From NCBI GenBank assembly GCA_000953695.1, contig LN554846.1, forward strand, positions 1,302,001-1,366,000: 64,000 nt of DNA, read 5' to 3'. The DNA comes from Aliivibrio wodanis. GTDB lineage: Bacteria > Pseudomonadota > Gammaproteobacteria > Enterobacterales > Vibrionaceae. The notes beneath the pieces were generated by a model that worked only from the letters and a program-made list of their open reading frames with translations, was not told where the DNA came from and ran no database searches. Positions 1 to 8,946 of the stretch are shown here, in pieces (the stretch's first letter is position 1; every line of letters starts with the position of its first letter). The position numbers were made by a program, and so were the translations under genes.

Positions 1-390
1 AGTATCTTCTGCTTCGCTATGGCTCATGAAAGCGGCACCAGCTTTAGCAAATAAATCTACAGACTCTGTTAATGGAAGCGTATATTTAGGAGCAATAGAA
101 ATCGCGCTCAAGATGCTATCAGTGCTGTAGTTAGTACCTTTGTAATTGTGATTTGTTTTAAAATCGCCAATGGCATCAAGTCCAAGCTCTAGGCCTAGTC
201 GTTCCGTAAAGTTATAACCACCGTATGCACCGTAACCAAAAGAGTCATCATCACATGGAGATGAAAGTGAGCAAGCGTCACTCATTAAGCCCAGTCCAAG
301 TTTTGCACCATAATAAAACTCGGCTTGTGCAGGAGCAGTTAAACCAGCAGTAGCTAATGTCGCAGCGATTAAAATAGACAACTTCTTCAT
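1..390 (-). CDS. OmpA-type outer-membrane beta-barrel protein, 3' part missing
   Basis: The first 130 codons are present; the gene runs off the left edge of the window. The product starts MKKLSILIAATLATAGLTAPAQA, a typical Sec signal peptide cleaved after AQA, followed by EFYYGAKLGLG. It then shows the alternating aromatic/glycine pattern of a small 8-stranded barrel (GYGAYGGYNFTERLGLELG). This resembles the N-terminal transmembrane domain of OmpA-like porins. Two cysteines near mature residues 16-23 could form a loop disulfide. Whether a C-terminal peptidoglycan-binding OmpA domain follows cannot be seen. The start codon at 390 is preceded by an AAGGAAAT ribosome binding site. Function beyond being a barrel protein is inferred. 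Confidence 0.75.
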   Translation of the reverse strand, partial: MKKLSILIAATLATAGLTAPAQAEFYYGAKLGLGLMSDACSLSSPCDDDSFGYGAYGGYNFTERLGLELGLDAIGDFKTNHNYKGTNYSTDSILSAISIAPKYTLPLTESVDLFAKAGAAFMSHSEAEDT

Positions 391-500
391 AAATTATTTC
401 CTTATAAATACAACAGAGATGTAAGATTATGATTATGATTATGATAGTATCATGTACGCAAAAGGTAAATATTTTATTTTATTTATTGAAATAATGTTAA

Positions 501-2492
501 CTAGACTTTGAATTGATGAACAATATCACTTTGCTGATGAGCTAATTCATTAAGTGTTGAGCTGACATTGGCAATATCATTCATTGCGGTTTGGTTCTCT
601 TCTGCAATGTGGCTAATATCTTCAAGACTACGTGCAATTTCTGTTGTTGTGGCGCTTTGCTCGTTAGCAGCTTGAGATATGTGATTACTCATGTGACTTA
701 TCTCATCAATCAGGCTTTGGATCATCACCATTGCATTGTTGGCTTCGTTAGTTTGGGTGACGCTTTGTTGCATATCAACAACGCAGCTTTCAATAACGAT
801 GGTGGTGGTTTTTGAGCTTGATTGAAGATTCGCAATCATGACTTCAATTTCAGAGGTCGATTTTGCTGTTCGTTGAGCAAGAATACGAACTTCATCGGCA
901 ACTACGGCAAATCCGCGACCTTGTTCGCCTGCGCGTGCTGCTTCGATTGCTGCATTAAGTGCAAGTAGGTTCGTTTGTTCTGCAATGTTATTAATTACAT
1001 CGAGAATAGATCCAATTTCACCGCTGACTTTTTGTAAATTACCAACAGCTTGTACTGACTCATCAAGACGACTTGATAACTGCTCAATCGTTTGTAAATT
1101 ACTTTGCATTACTTGCTGGCCATGTTCAGAGGCGGCTTCTACTTCTTGAACTTTGAGTAGAGAGCTTTCTGAACTTGATGCCACCTCAACAACGGAGTGC
1201 TCCATCTGAGTCATAGCAGCAGCGACGTTGGTTGTTTTTTCACGTTGATTAAGCAGTTGTTGCTTGGCTCTTTCTGCCGTTGTACTGTTATTTTGAGCAA
1301 CTTCAGTTAACTCATCAGAAGCGCCATTTAGCTGCAATAATACTTTTTGTAAATTATCCGCTAAGGTATTGATATGTCGAGAAACTCGGCTAAATTCAGT
1401 GTTGTGCTTTGTTTCGATTCGTTGAGTCATATCCCCAGAGGTTAATGACTCTAAAATCTTAAGCATGTTTTGTAATGGTGTTCTTACTGATGAGGCTAAA
1501 TGGAAACCAATGAATGTCGCTAATAAAGAAACGAAACAACCTAAGATGATAGCTTTATAGAAACTTTGTTGATAAATGGTATCAGCTTTATTTAAAGAGT
1601 CTTGAAGGTCTTTAGTGGCCAATTCATTAAATGATGTAAGAACCATGATTGAAGTATCAATTTGTTTAGCTAGGGTAGAAATGTTGCTATATAAGGTGTT
1701 TTTTGCATTTAGATAAGTAAAGTGAGTGTTTAAAATACCTTCTTTTTTGCCTACCTCTAAGCTGAATTTAGCTACAGAGTCATCAAACATTTCTTTTAAT
1801 TCTGGCGCTTGACTAACTAAACCACGATAAGCATAGTTTAAATGAGTAACGGCTTTTTTATTCTTATTGACGGCTTTTTTTACAAGCTCAACATCATTAC
1901 TTGCCAGTGCATCAGAAGTTATTCCTTCTGCATCTTCTAGTTTTACAAAATAGCTCTTCGCCATTACTTTTACAGCAATACTTTCTTGAGCATCAACAAA
2001 TTCTTTCATACGAACACTTAGCTCAGTATAAAGACGTTGAAAACTCCGTGTTGCTTGCTGTTTGTTGTTTTCAGCAACAAGGAGTGCTTGATAGTTATTC
2101 ATTGCTATTTTTGCTTCATTAAAATAAGCATTTTGAAGAGTTGCTAACTTAGAACGTTGTTGAGCTCCTATATTTTGATTTTGAGCTTTATTAACTAAAT
2201 TCTGGAATGTTTGCTTAAATCCAGTTTCTGCGATTGCAAATTTCTCTTTTGCCTGCTGCATTTGTGCAGGGTTGCGAGTGGTTAAAAAATCTTTAAACAA
2301 CTTATCTGCGGCAAAAAGAGCGACACTGGTTTCATTAGATAAACTAACTAATGGCATAGAGTCAGAAGAGACAGATTGCATTTGTTTGTGGATATTACTC
2401 GTTCCATTGAGCATAAGAATCACCGTCGTAATAAACAAAATCACAATAAGTGAAAATCCTGCATACATTCGACGTACTACCGAACTATTCAT
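501..2492 (-). CDS. Methyl-accepting chemotaxis protein
   Basis: A 663-residue transmembrane chemoreceptor that should signal to CheA/CheW and set flagellar switching. Membrane segments lie near residues 9-29 and 313-335. Between them is a long, largely helical periplasmic domain of about 280 residues, of the helical-bundle rather than the Cache type. A HAMP linker follows at about 336-390, then the cytoplasmic coiled coil. The conserved signalling tip is at about 501-536 ([20 protein letters not shown] followed by [12 protein letters not shown]). There is no CheR-binding pentapeptide at the C-terminus (ends HQFKV). The ligand cannot be read from the sequence. The gene is monocistronic, transcribed away from hinT, with no other chemotaxis genes adjacent. 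Confidence 0.93.
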   Translation of the reverse strand: MNSSVVRRMYAGFSLIVILFITTVILMLNGTSNIHKQMQSVSSDSMPLVSLSNETSVALFAADKLFKDFLTTRNPAQMQQAKEKFAIAETGFKQTFQNLVNKAQNQNIGAQQRSKLATLQNAYFNEAKIAMNNYQALLVAENNKQQATRSFQRLYTELSVRMKEFVDAQESIAVKVMAKSYFVKLEDAEGITSDALASNDVELVKKAVNKNKKAVTHLNYAYRGLVSQAPELKEMFDDSVAKFSLEVGKKEGILNTHFTYLNAKNTLYSNISTLAKQIDTSIMVLTSFNELATKDLQDSLNKADTIYQQSFYKAIILGCFVSLLATFIGFHLASSVRTPLQNMLKILESLTSGDMTQRIETKHNTEFSRVSRHINTLADNLQKVLLQLNGASDELTEVAQNNSTTAERAKQQLLNQREKTTNVAAAMTQMEHSVVEVASSSESSLLKVQEVEAASEHGQQVMQSNLQTIEQLSSRLDESVQAVGNLQKVSGEIGSILDVINNIAEQTNLLALNAAIEAARAGEQGRGFAVVADEVRILAQRTAKSTSEIEVMIANLQSSSKTTTIVIESCVVDMQQSVTQTNEANNAMVMIQSLIDEISHMSNHISQAANEQSATTTEIARSLEDISHIAEENQTAMNDIANVSSTLNELAHQQSDIVHQFKV

Positions 2493-2795
2493 GTTCTATC
2501 TCTCTCTAATTATTTATTTTATTCAGGCTCTAATAACTAATGATATGAATAACATTAAGCCTTAATTATTGACAATAAATAACTATATTATGTTTTTTTA
2601 CATTTCAATATTGCGAGTCTGTCTATAAAATTAATAATAAATCATGAGTTTTTCTGCATCTTAATAAGTTGGCATTCTGTTAAATGTAAGGTTTTTTGTC
2701 ATGAAGTTAACATTCAAATTATTGTTTTTGAGAAAGTTGTGACGCATACTAGAGCGAATAGAAAATAAAAAACTGTGTTTTATTGGAGAGATTTC
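2493..2795. other. Divergent intergenic region, chemoreceptor / hinT
   Basis: About 300 AT-rich bases between divergent start codons, so promoters for both genes must lie here. A possible sigma-70 promoter toward hinT is TTGTGA at 2737-2742, a 16-base gap, then TAGAAA at 2759-2764. No convincing operator, RNA gene or repeat is visible. Confidence 0.4.
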
Positions 2796-3146
2796 ATGGC
2801 TGAAGAAACGATTTTTAGTAAGATTATTCGTAAAGAGATCCCTGCGGATGTTGTGTATCAAGATGATTTAGTGACCGCATTTCGTGATATTAATCCACGA
2901 GCGCCAAGCCACGTGCTAATTATTCCAAATAAGTTGATTCCAACGACAAATGACATCGAGGCTGAAGATGAATTAGTTATGGGGCGATTATTTACTGTTG
3001 CTAAAAAAATTGCGATAGAAGAAGGCATTGCTAAAGATGGGTATCGTTTGATTGTAAACTGTAATCCACACGGTGGCCAAGAGGTATACCATATTCATAT
3101 GCACCTTGTTGGCGGTCGTCCATTAGGCCCTATGCTGCTAAGTTAA
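2796..3146 (+). CDS. hinT: HIT-family purine nucleoside phosphoramidase HinT
   Basis: A 116-residue histidine-triad hydrolase that cleaves AMP-NH2 and lysyl/aminoacyl-AMP type phosphoramidates. The catalytic triad motif HIHMHLVGG lies at about residues 96-104, with the usual HinT N-terminus ([21 protein letters not shown]). The length equals that of E. coli HinT. The ATG at 2796 is chosen because a GGAGAG ribosome binding site lies seven bases upstream; an in-frame codon at 2775 lacks one. It stands at the head of the hinT-ycfL-lpoB order known from E. coli, but its own terminator follows at 3159. Confidence 0.95.
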   Translation: MAEETIFSKIIRKEIPADVVYQDDLVTAFRDINPRAPSHVLIIPNKLIPTTNDIEAEDELVMGRLFTVAKKIAIEEGIAKDGYRLIVNCNPHGGQEVYHIHMHLVGGRPLGPMLLS

Positions 3147-3158
3147 TAGATCTCTAAT

Positions 3159-3189
3159 AAGGCTCCTATATTCGGAGCCTTACTTTTTT
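3159..3189 (+). terminator. Rho-independent terminator after hinT
   Basis: Eight-base perfect stem AAGGCTCC / GGAGCCTT with a 7-base loop, followed by ACTTTTTT. It separates hinT from the downstream lipoprotein genes. Confidence 0.8.
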
Positions 3190-3212
3190 CTACTGAGAGT
3201 TTTTCTATTTTA

Positions 3213-4610
3213 ATGACGTCGATATTTAAAAAAACCATCATACTTTCTTTCACTCTGTTGCTATCAGGGTGTGCGAACCTATCTGTTGGTAATCTCTTTA
3301 GTCACTACTCTGCTCAAACTGCCGATACTTATCAACTAGTTAAAAGTGGGAGAGCACAACAGGCATACACAGAAGAAACTTCTGAGGTCGGTGGGACTAT
3401 TTTAGCTAACTTAGAGCAAGGGCGAATTAGTTTACTCAGTGAGCAGTATGCAAAAAGCCAATCTGATTTTGAAGCTGCGGAACAAGCGGTCAGGATACAG
3501 AGTGAGCAAGCGGTAATTTCAGTATCAGATTCTGCGAACCAAGTAGGCTCTTTGGTGACTAATGATAACTTACTTGCTTATAAGCCTGCTGATTATGAAC
3601 TAGGTTATCTACATCTTTATCTTTCATTGAACTACTTACAAAATAATGATTTGGAAGGCGCTTTAGTTGAAGTTCGGAAAGCCAATTATATTCAAGAAAA
3701 AGCAAAGAAAGATCGTGAGAAAGAATTACGATTAGCTGAGAAAGAGGCTAAAAAGAAAGGGGTAGATGCTAATGTTGGAGCGATTCTAGCGAACTACCCA
3801 GATGTAACTGGCGATCTAGCGGCAGTACAAAACGGCTACCTTTTTTATTATTCAGGTTTATTATTTGAGGTTAATCGAAATTTTAGCGATGCCTATATTG
3901 ATTATAAGCGTGCATTAGCGGTTGCTCCGAATAATAAAACTGTGATTGAATCGGTTCAGCGTCTTGCTCGTCGATTAGGAATGCGTAACGACATAAAAAT
4001 GTTAGAGCAAAAATATGGTGCGTATCAGGTTCCAAATAGCTCTCAAAGTCGAGTTATTATTATTGATGAGAAAGGGGTGCTACCGCAGTTATCTGATTGG
4101 AGATTACGATTGCCAATGTGGGATAGTCGAGGTGACTTTGTTCAATATAATCTAGCATTACCGTATTATCAGGAAATGAAAAATGAAACGTTTTTCCCTC
4201 TTAAGTTAAACGGTAATGCTTCTGTATCAGATCAAATTTCAGATGTTACATTAATGGCGAGAAATGATTTGAGTGAACGTATGCCTGCGATGGTGCTTCG
4301 TCAGGCATTACGAGTATTTGCAAAAGATGAGTTAAGAAAAACGTCAAGAAAAGCAAAAGAAGATGAGTTGGCAAATGTAGTATTAACCATCTTTAATTCT
4401 TTAACAGAACAGCCAGATACTCGTAGTTGGCAAACATTGCCATCAACAGTGAGTGTAACAAGCCAAAATGTGAATGCAGGATCGAATCGAATTCAATATT
4501 TAAATCATGAACTAGACTTTACTATACAAAAAGGTCATACCGTAGTGGTTTGGGTATCAAGACAAGGGAATGCGGTCACATGGTGGTATAAACAACTAGG
4601 GGAAATATAA
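3213..4610 (+). CDS. COG3014-type lipoprotein with TPR-like repeats
   Basis: A 465-residue predicted outer-membrane lipoprotein of unassigned function. The signal ends in lipobox LLSGC with Cys at residue 20. The body contains helical repeats resembling TPRs at about 60-250, including a lysine/glutamate-rich helix near 160-185, and a beta-rich C-terminal part. It overlaps ycfL by one base (TAATG), so the two are translationally coupled. They sit with lpoB in a cell-envelope lipoprotein cluster, which suggests a part in peptidoglycan synthase control; that role is inference from context. A comparable gene is absent between hinT and ycfL in E. coli. The start lacks a strong ribosome binding site. 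Confidence 0.85.
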   Translation: MTSIFKKTIILSFTLLLSGCANLSVGNLFSHYSAQTADTYQLVKSGRAQQAYTEETSEVGGTILANLEQGRISLLSEQYAKSQSDFEAAEQAVRIQSEQAVISVSDSANQVGSLVTNDNLLAYKPADYELGYLHLYLSLNYLQNNDLEGALVEVRKANYIQEKAKKDREKELRLAEKEAKKKGVDANVGAILANYPDVTGDLAAVQNGYLFYYSGLLFEVNRNFSDAYIDYKRALAVAPNNKTVIESVQRLARRLGMRNDIKMLEQKYGAYQVPNSSQSRVIIIDEKGVLPQLSDWRLRLPMWDSRGDFVQYNLALPYYQEMKNETFFPLKLNGNASVSDQISDVTLMARNDLSERMPAMVLRQALRVFAKDELRKTSRKAKEDELANVVLTIFNSLTEQPDTRSWQTLPSTVSVTSQNVNAGSNRIQYLNHELDFTIQKGHTVVVWVSRQGNAVTWWYKQLGEI

Positions 4611-4999
4611 TGAAAAAATGGCTTATCGTAATATTATTACCATTTGCATTAATGGCTTGTAGTTCAAGTCAAACTGCGGGGATAAGTGTTGATAGCGGTA
4701 CACAAAAAGTCTTATTTGGCGATAATGTCCTGGGCTATCGATTAGCGGTAGACCAGATTAATACTCAGTATAACAATGGATTAGCTCGCGGTATTGTTGC
4801 AGTTACCAGTAAATTTTCAGGAGACCAACGTCTTCAATATCGTTTTTATTGGTATGATGCTCAAGGCTTAGAAGTTGCTGGTTCAGATTCACCATGGCGT
4901 ACCTTTATTATTCGTGGTTTAGATACAATGAGTATTCAGGGAGTTGCTATGAAACCAGAAGCGACTCAATTCCGTGTTCAAATCCGCACATTAGAATAA
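4610..4999 (+). CDS. ycfL: YcfL family (DUF1425) lipoprotein
   Basis: A 129-residue small lipoprotein with signal MKKWLIVILLPFALMAC and Cys at residue 17. The rest is a beta-rich domain typical of DUF1425, seen in YcfL of E. coli. Biochemical function is not established. The gene starts on the last base of the preceding stop codon and precedes lpoB by 30 bases, so the three lipoprotein genes form one operon. Confidence 0.88.
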   Translation: MKKWLIVILLPFALMACSSSQTAGISVDSGTQKVLFGDNVLGYRLAVDQINTQYNNGLARGIVAVTSKFSGDQRLQYRFYWYDAQGLEVAGSDSPWRTFIIRGLDTMSIQGVAMKPEATQFRVQIRTLE

Positions 5000-5029
5000 T
5001 TTGAAACACTCACTAGAGGTAAATGAAAA

Positions 5030-5620
5030 ATGAAAAAAAGTGTTATTGCATTATTAAGCTTAGCTGTATTACTCGGTGGCTGTTCTAACAAAGTAAGCTA
5101 TGGTGACGCCCAAGCCGTTGAAACCACAACAGTAGACTTTGGTTCAACTGATCTACAAAAAATTGCTGCAGAAATGACAGAAAGTATGCTGTCATCAGGT
5201 TCAGTTGCTCAAATTACTCAAGGCAATCGTCCAATTGTTTTTGTTGAGAGCATTAAGAACAAAACAAGCGAGCACATTGATACAGAATCAGTAACAGATT
5301 CAATCAGTACTAAACTGCTTAATTCTGGTAAGTTCCGTTTTGTAGATATGGATCGTGTAGAAGCGGTACGTTCACAACTTAACTTCCAAAATAATGATGA
5401 GCTAGTAAACCAAAACACAGCAATTCAATTTGGTAAAATGGTCGGCGCTCAATACATGCTTTATGGCAACCTTTCTAGCATCGTGAAAAATGCAGGTAGC
5501 GACAAAGACGTTTACTACAAAATGACAATGCGTTTAATGGATTTAGAAACAGGCCTTATCGAATGGGCTGATGAAACTGAGATCCGTAAACAACAAGAGA
5601 AAAGTCTATTAGGTTGGTAA
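5030..5620 (+). CDS. lpoB: Penicillin-binding protein activator LpoB
   Basis: A 196-residue outer-membrane lipoprotein with lipobox LLGGC (Cys18). In E. coli LpoB crosses the periplasm and activates the peptidoglycan synthase PBP1B. The short linker after the signal is followed by the globular domain: RPIVFVESIKNKTSEHIDTE, GKFRFVDMDRVEAVRSQL and MVGAQYMLYGNLSSI are family hallmarks. It is the last gene of the lipoprotein operon and has a strong terminator downstream. In E. coli thiK follows directly; here thiK is about 5.5 kb away. Confidence 0.93.
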   Translation: MKKSVIALLSLAVLLGGCSNKVSYGDAQAVETTTVDFGSTDLQKIAAEMTESMLSSGSVAQITQGNRPIVFVESIKNKTSEHIDTESVTDSISTKLLNSGKFRFVDMDRVEAVRSQLNFQNNDELVNQNTAIQFGKMVGAQYMLYGNLSSIVKNAGSDKDVYYKMTMRLMDLETGLIEWADETEIRKQQEKSLLGW

Positions 5621-5648
5621 TTACTACACTCTAATTTGATGAGATGAA

Positions 5649-5679
5649 AGCCAGAGCGGGAAACTGCTCTGGCTTTTTG
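5649..5679 (+). terminator. Terminator after lpoB
   Basis: Nine-base stem AGCCAGAGC / GCTCTGGCT with an 8-base loop (GGGAAACT) and a T run (CTTTTTG). Confidence 0.85.
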
Positions 5680-5775
5680 TTTATATGAAAACTTATTAAT
5701 TTCTTTCAATCAAAGCTTGGGAAAAGTGGTGGAAAGGAGTATAAAGGTGTTAGATAAATCAAAGAGAGAAATGCT

Positions 5776-6114
5776 ATGAAACTGAATAAGTTAGAAAGTA
5801 AAAATCGTCGTATTCGTAAAAAGTTATACTTAGGTGAGTTTGCGATTCTTGGTTTTGAAGTAAGCTGTACTACTGAATTTAAAGACTTTGACCAATATGA
5901 TGTATTCGTAGATGACTTCATTGATTACATCAACAGCATTGAGCTATGTTTTGGTGGTGGTGGCCTAGAGCTATTTGAAGGCTTTATCTGTTCAACTGAG
6001 CGTTACCGTTCAGCAACAGCAGAAGAGCAGCTTCTAGTGGCTAACTGGTTAGACAGCCGTCCTGAAGTGAAAAAAGTAGAGATCAGCGAACTAGTTGATG
6101 CTAACTACCTGTAA
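5776..6114 (+). CDS. yggL: YggL family (DUF469) ribosome-associated protein
   Basis: A 112-residue acidic protein beginning with a basic N-terminus (KNRRIRKKLYLGEF). The C-terminal half carries the conserved FGGGGLELFEGF segment at about 58-69 and a WLDSRPEV motif. This matches the YggL/DUF469 family, reported to bind the 50S ribosomal subunit. The ribosome binding site AGAGAAATGCT precedes the ATG at 5776. It is monocistronic, with a terminator at 6152. It lies at the left side of the block that separates lpoB from thiK. Confidence 0.85.
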   Translation: MKLNKLESKNRRIRKKLYLGEFAILGFEVSCTTEFKDFDQYDVFVDDFIDYINSIELCFGGGGLELFEGFICSTERYRSATAEEQLLVANWLDSRPEVKKVEISELVDANYL

Positions 6115-6151
6115 TATTCAGAAATAGTTTTATTCTGATTACTAATTAAAT

Positions 6152-6182
6152 AAAAATCCGCCTTGCTTGGCGGATTTTTTGT
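6152..6182 (+). terminator. Terminator after yggL
   Basis: AAAATCCGCC / GGCGGATTTTTT stem around a short TTGCTT loop, with a terminal T run. Confidence 0.85.
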
Positions 6183-6240
6183 TTTAGCTATATGTATTAC
6201 GGCTAAATAGATCATTTAATTAATGATATTGGTAGTAAAT

Positions 6241-6984
6241 TTATTTTTTCACACAAACAACGATAGCATTGCCTGAACCATCATTTAATGGTGTGATTTT
6301 TTCATAATCATGTTCAAACATATGAACCTCAAAGTAAGGTTCTAACAGTGTTTTCAGTTGCTCAAAATCAACCGCAACCATTGGGTGTCTGTCATCCCAA
6401 ACTTCGGTTACACCATCCGTTGTCTTTTCTATTTTAAGCAATAAGTGTTGTTGCTCACCTTCACCGCAATAGTTCCAACCTGATTGGAAGGAAAACTGGC
6501 TGCCTTCATGCTCTGCTGGATGTTTTACAAATGAGCGATTGTCGATCTTGTTTCTTGCTACAGAGTTAAAACACAGCACGCCTTCTGGCTTTAATGCGGC
6601 ATGAACACTGGCAATGCATTCTGACAGTTTTTCAATATTCGCATTGTAGTGAATCGAGTAGAGAAAACAGGTGATTAAATCCAGAGGTTCTTCAACCTTG
6701 AAGTTACTCATGTCATGCAAAATAAATTCAGCTTCAGGGTTACGCTGTTTGGCAATATCAAGCATAGGTTGGTTTATGTCTAACCCTTTTGCTTGATATC
6801 CATAATTAATAAAGTGTTTAACATGTGGACCTGTACCACACGCTAAATCGAGATAATCTCTTCCTTGATTACCAAAGATTTGATGCATACGGCGAACAAA
6901 ATTACTTTGCTCTTGATAATCGATATCAGCACACATTAAATCATAATAGCCAGATAAATCAGTATATAAAGCGTTAGAAGGCAT
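6241..6984 (-). CDS. Class I SAM-dependent methyltransferase
   Basis: A 247-residue predicted cytosolic methyltransferase. The SAM-binding motif I is YLDLACGTGPHVKHF at about 40-54, with an acidic residue ending the second strand (GLDINQPML) and motif DLITCFLYSIHYN around residue 100. The overall form is a Methyltransf_25/11 Rossmann domain with a C-terminal beta extension. The substrate cannot be told; small-molecule methylation is likely because no nucleic-acid-binding domain is visible. It stands alone between the yggL terminator and the TSUP cassette. Confidence 0.82.
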   Translation of the reverse strand: MPSNALYTDLSGYYDLMCADIDYQEQSNFVRRMHQIFGNQGRDYLDLACGTGPHVKHFINYGYQAKGLDINQPMLDIAKQRNPEAEFILHDMSNFKVEEPLDLITCFLYSIHYNANIEKLSECIASVHAALKPEGVLCFNSVARNKIDNRSFVKHPAEHEGSQFSFQSGWNYCGEGEQQHLLLKIEKTTDGVTEVWDDRHPMVAVDFEQLKTLLEPYFEVHMFEHDYEKITPLNDGSGNAIVVCVKK

Positions 6985-7211
6985 TTATAGTCTATCCAAG
7001 TAACACCAGTCTACTTTAAGTGTTTGATTAACAGCTTATTTTGAGGGGTGTGTAGTAGGTACGTCAGATAAGGAACTGTATAAATAGTTAAGCCTGAAGA
7101 GACGCGTAGGGCGCGGATAGTAATCCAAAAAAGGAATTAAGAATACTAAAATCTTATGGTGGGGGGAATTTGTACTTTTTGGTATTTTAGTAAAGATAAA
7201 AATGAAGAAGT

Positions 7212-7246
7212 GAAGCCAGAATCAAAAGGAAGATCCTGGCTAAGTT
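7212..7246 (-). terminator. Possible terminator of the TSUP cassette
   Basis: Imperfect inverted repeat GCCAGAATC (7215-7223) / GATCCTGGC (7232-7240) just beyond the transporter stop codon. The T run on the minus strand is weak. Confidence 0.4.
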
Positions 7247-7247
7247 T

Positions 7248-8030
7248 TTAAAGGACAATGAATTTGTAAGCTAAGGAACCCATTAACAAAGTGAGTGATA
7301 AGGTTAATGTTCTCTTCACTAGATTAGGTCCATATTTGAGAGCTGATGAGCTTCCTATATGATTTCCTAATAGATTCATGATAACTAAAGGGATCGCTAA
7401 TAAGTACAGAACATGGCCAGATAATGTAAATGCAATTAAAGCGCCTATGTTTGATGCAAAGTTAAACAGTTTCGATGTGGCAGATGCAGATACAAGATCA
7501 AAGCGAAGTAAATAGTGTAAAGCTAGGATAAGAAAGCTACCAGTTCCTGGTCCAAAAAATCCATCATAAAAACCAATTACAAAAACAGCAGTAGGGACAC
7601 CAAAAAGAATAATTTTAGGGTTAATATCACTTTGGTTAACTTCTTTGGCTTTTTTAGGTATAAAAGATAGAACAATACCGATAGGTAGCATGCCCATAAT
7701 TATTTTGCCTATCGTATCGGGATCAAAATACAAGATGGCTTCTGCGCCAATGTATGCGCCTAATAATCCTGCGGGGATCCCTGTTGTTACTGCTGCCCAT
7801 ACCACTTTTTTGTTTCGAATAAAATTACGAATAGCAGCGATAGTCCCTAATGTACTGACTATTTTTTCTTGACCTAAGGCGACTTGAGGTGGAAGTCCAG
7901 CAAGAATAAAAGAGGGCACTAAGATCAAACCACCTCCGCCTGCAACACTGTCAATGAATCCAGCTGCAAATGCAGATAACATTAACGCGATTAAAATCCA
8001 TAGTGTGATGTCATTATTTATCCATTCCAT
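7248..8030 (-). CDS. TSUP (TauE/SafE) family membrane transporter
   Basis: A 260-residue integral membrane protein of the 4-toluenesulfonate uptake permease superfamily, which moves sulfonates, sulfite-related anions and other small organic anions. The N-terminal segment FAAGFIDSVAGGGGLILVPS with the following GLPPQVALGQEKI is the family signature. A second half-repeat (FYDGFFGPGTGSFLIL) lies near residues 155-170. About seven or eight hydrophobic helices are visible. A strong GGAGG ribosome binding site precedes the ATG, ten bases after the dehydrogenase gene. Its substrate is presumably that of the neighbouring dehydrogenase/dioxygenase cassette, but is unknown. Confidence 0.88.
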   Translation of the reverse strand: MEWINNDITLWILIALMLSAFAAGFIDSVAGGGGLILVPSFILAGLPPQVALGQEKIVSTLGTIAAIRNFIRNKKVVWAAVTTGIPAGLLGAYIGAEAILYFDPDTIGKIIMGMLPIGIVLSFIPKKAKEVNQSDINPKIILFGVPTAVFVIGFYDGFFGPGTGSFLILALHYLLRFDLVSASATSKLFNFASNIGALIAFTLSGHVLYLLAIPLVIMNLLGNHIGSSSALKYGPNLVKRTLTLSLTLLMGSLAYKFIVL

Positions 8031-8040
8031 TATTGCCTCC

Positions 8041-8937
8041 TTAAATCGCTAATTCATCTGTAGTTGGTTGATCATAACTTTTAATCAAAATTGAGGTATC
8101 CATACGACCAAGATTGAGGTCTTGTAAGAGCGCGTATGACCTATCGATCTCTTGTGTCATAGGTAGAGATAAATTGTGTTGATTAGCTTCATTTAAGCAA
8201 ATAGAGAGATCTTTTCTCATCCAATCAATAGCAAAGCCGAAATCAAATTTACGCTCAGCCATAGTCATTGCTCGGTTTTCCATTTGCCATGAGCCAGCAG
8301 CACCGTGCTTAAGTACGTTAACTACTTGTTCAATATCAAGATTTGATTTTTCTGCTAAAAGTAGAGCTTCGCTTAGTCCTTTTAATACACCAGCGATACA
8401 AATCTGATTAACCATTTTGCATCGTTGTCCTTGCCCATTATCTCCTAATAGTGTTGCCTGTTTTGCATAGCAATCTATTGTAGTAACAATTTGGTCGAAG
8501 GTTTCTTTTGCTCCGCCGCACATAATAGTAAGTGTTCCGTTTTCTGCACCAGCTTGCCCCCCAGAAACAGGAGCATCAATAAAGTTGATCTTTTTTTGTT
8601 TGCACTGTTGCGCAAGCTCTATCGCTAAGTCAGCTGAAACTGTTGTATGATCAACAAGAATGGCATTTTCTTTCATTCCTTCCAGCACGCCTTCTGGCCC
8701 ATAGACAACGCTTCGGACATCATCGTCATTTCCTACGCAAATAAATACAATGTCACAGTTTTTAGCTGCTTCAGCAGGAGTTGAGGCTAAAAAACCTTGG
8801 TATTCAGTACACCATTGAAGGGCTTTATCTAAAGAACGGTTATAAACAGTTGTCTCTAGTCCTGAGTGTTGTAAGTGCCCAGCCATTGGGTATCCCATTA
8901 CACCTAATCCAATAAATGCTACTTTTTGTGCTTCCAT
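8041..8937 (-). CDS. NAD(P)-dependent beta-hydroxyacid dehydrogenase
   Basis: A 298-residue member of the 3-hydroxyisobutyrate dehydrogenase / tartronate semialdehyde reductase family. The N-terminal Rossmann motif GLGVMGYPMAGHL is at about 10-22. The substrate motif FIDAPVSGGQAGAENGTLTIM is at about 117-137. The catalytic lysine motif CKMVNQICIAG is at about 173-183. The enzyme oxidises or reduces a beta-hydroxyacid with NAD(P); the actual substrate cannot be named. A good AGGAG site precedes the ATG and overlaps the stop codon of the broken dioxygenase gene, showing the three genes were one operon. Confidence 0.9.
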   Translation of the reverse strand: MEAQKVAFIGLGVMGYPMAGHLQHSGLETTVYNRSLDKALQWCTEYQGFLASTPAEAAKNCDIVFICVGNDDDVRSVVYGPEGVLEGMKENAILVDHTTVSADLAIELAQQCKQKKINFIDAPVSGGQAGAENGTLTIMCGGAKETFDQIVTTIDCYAKQATLLGDNGQGQRCKMVNQICIAGVLKGLSEALLLAEKSNLDIEQVVNVLKHGAAGSWQMENRAMTMAERKFDFGFAIDWMRKDLSICLNEANQHNLSLPMTQEIDRSYALLQDLNLGRMDTSILIKSYDQPTTDELAI

Positions 8938-8946
8938 TCTATGCTC

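Noticed and set aside
425-445. Three GATTAT copies upstream of the OmpA-like gene
   Set aside because: Too few copies in an AT-rich promoter region to argue for more than chance or spacing variation.
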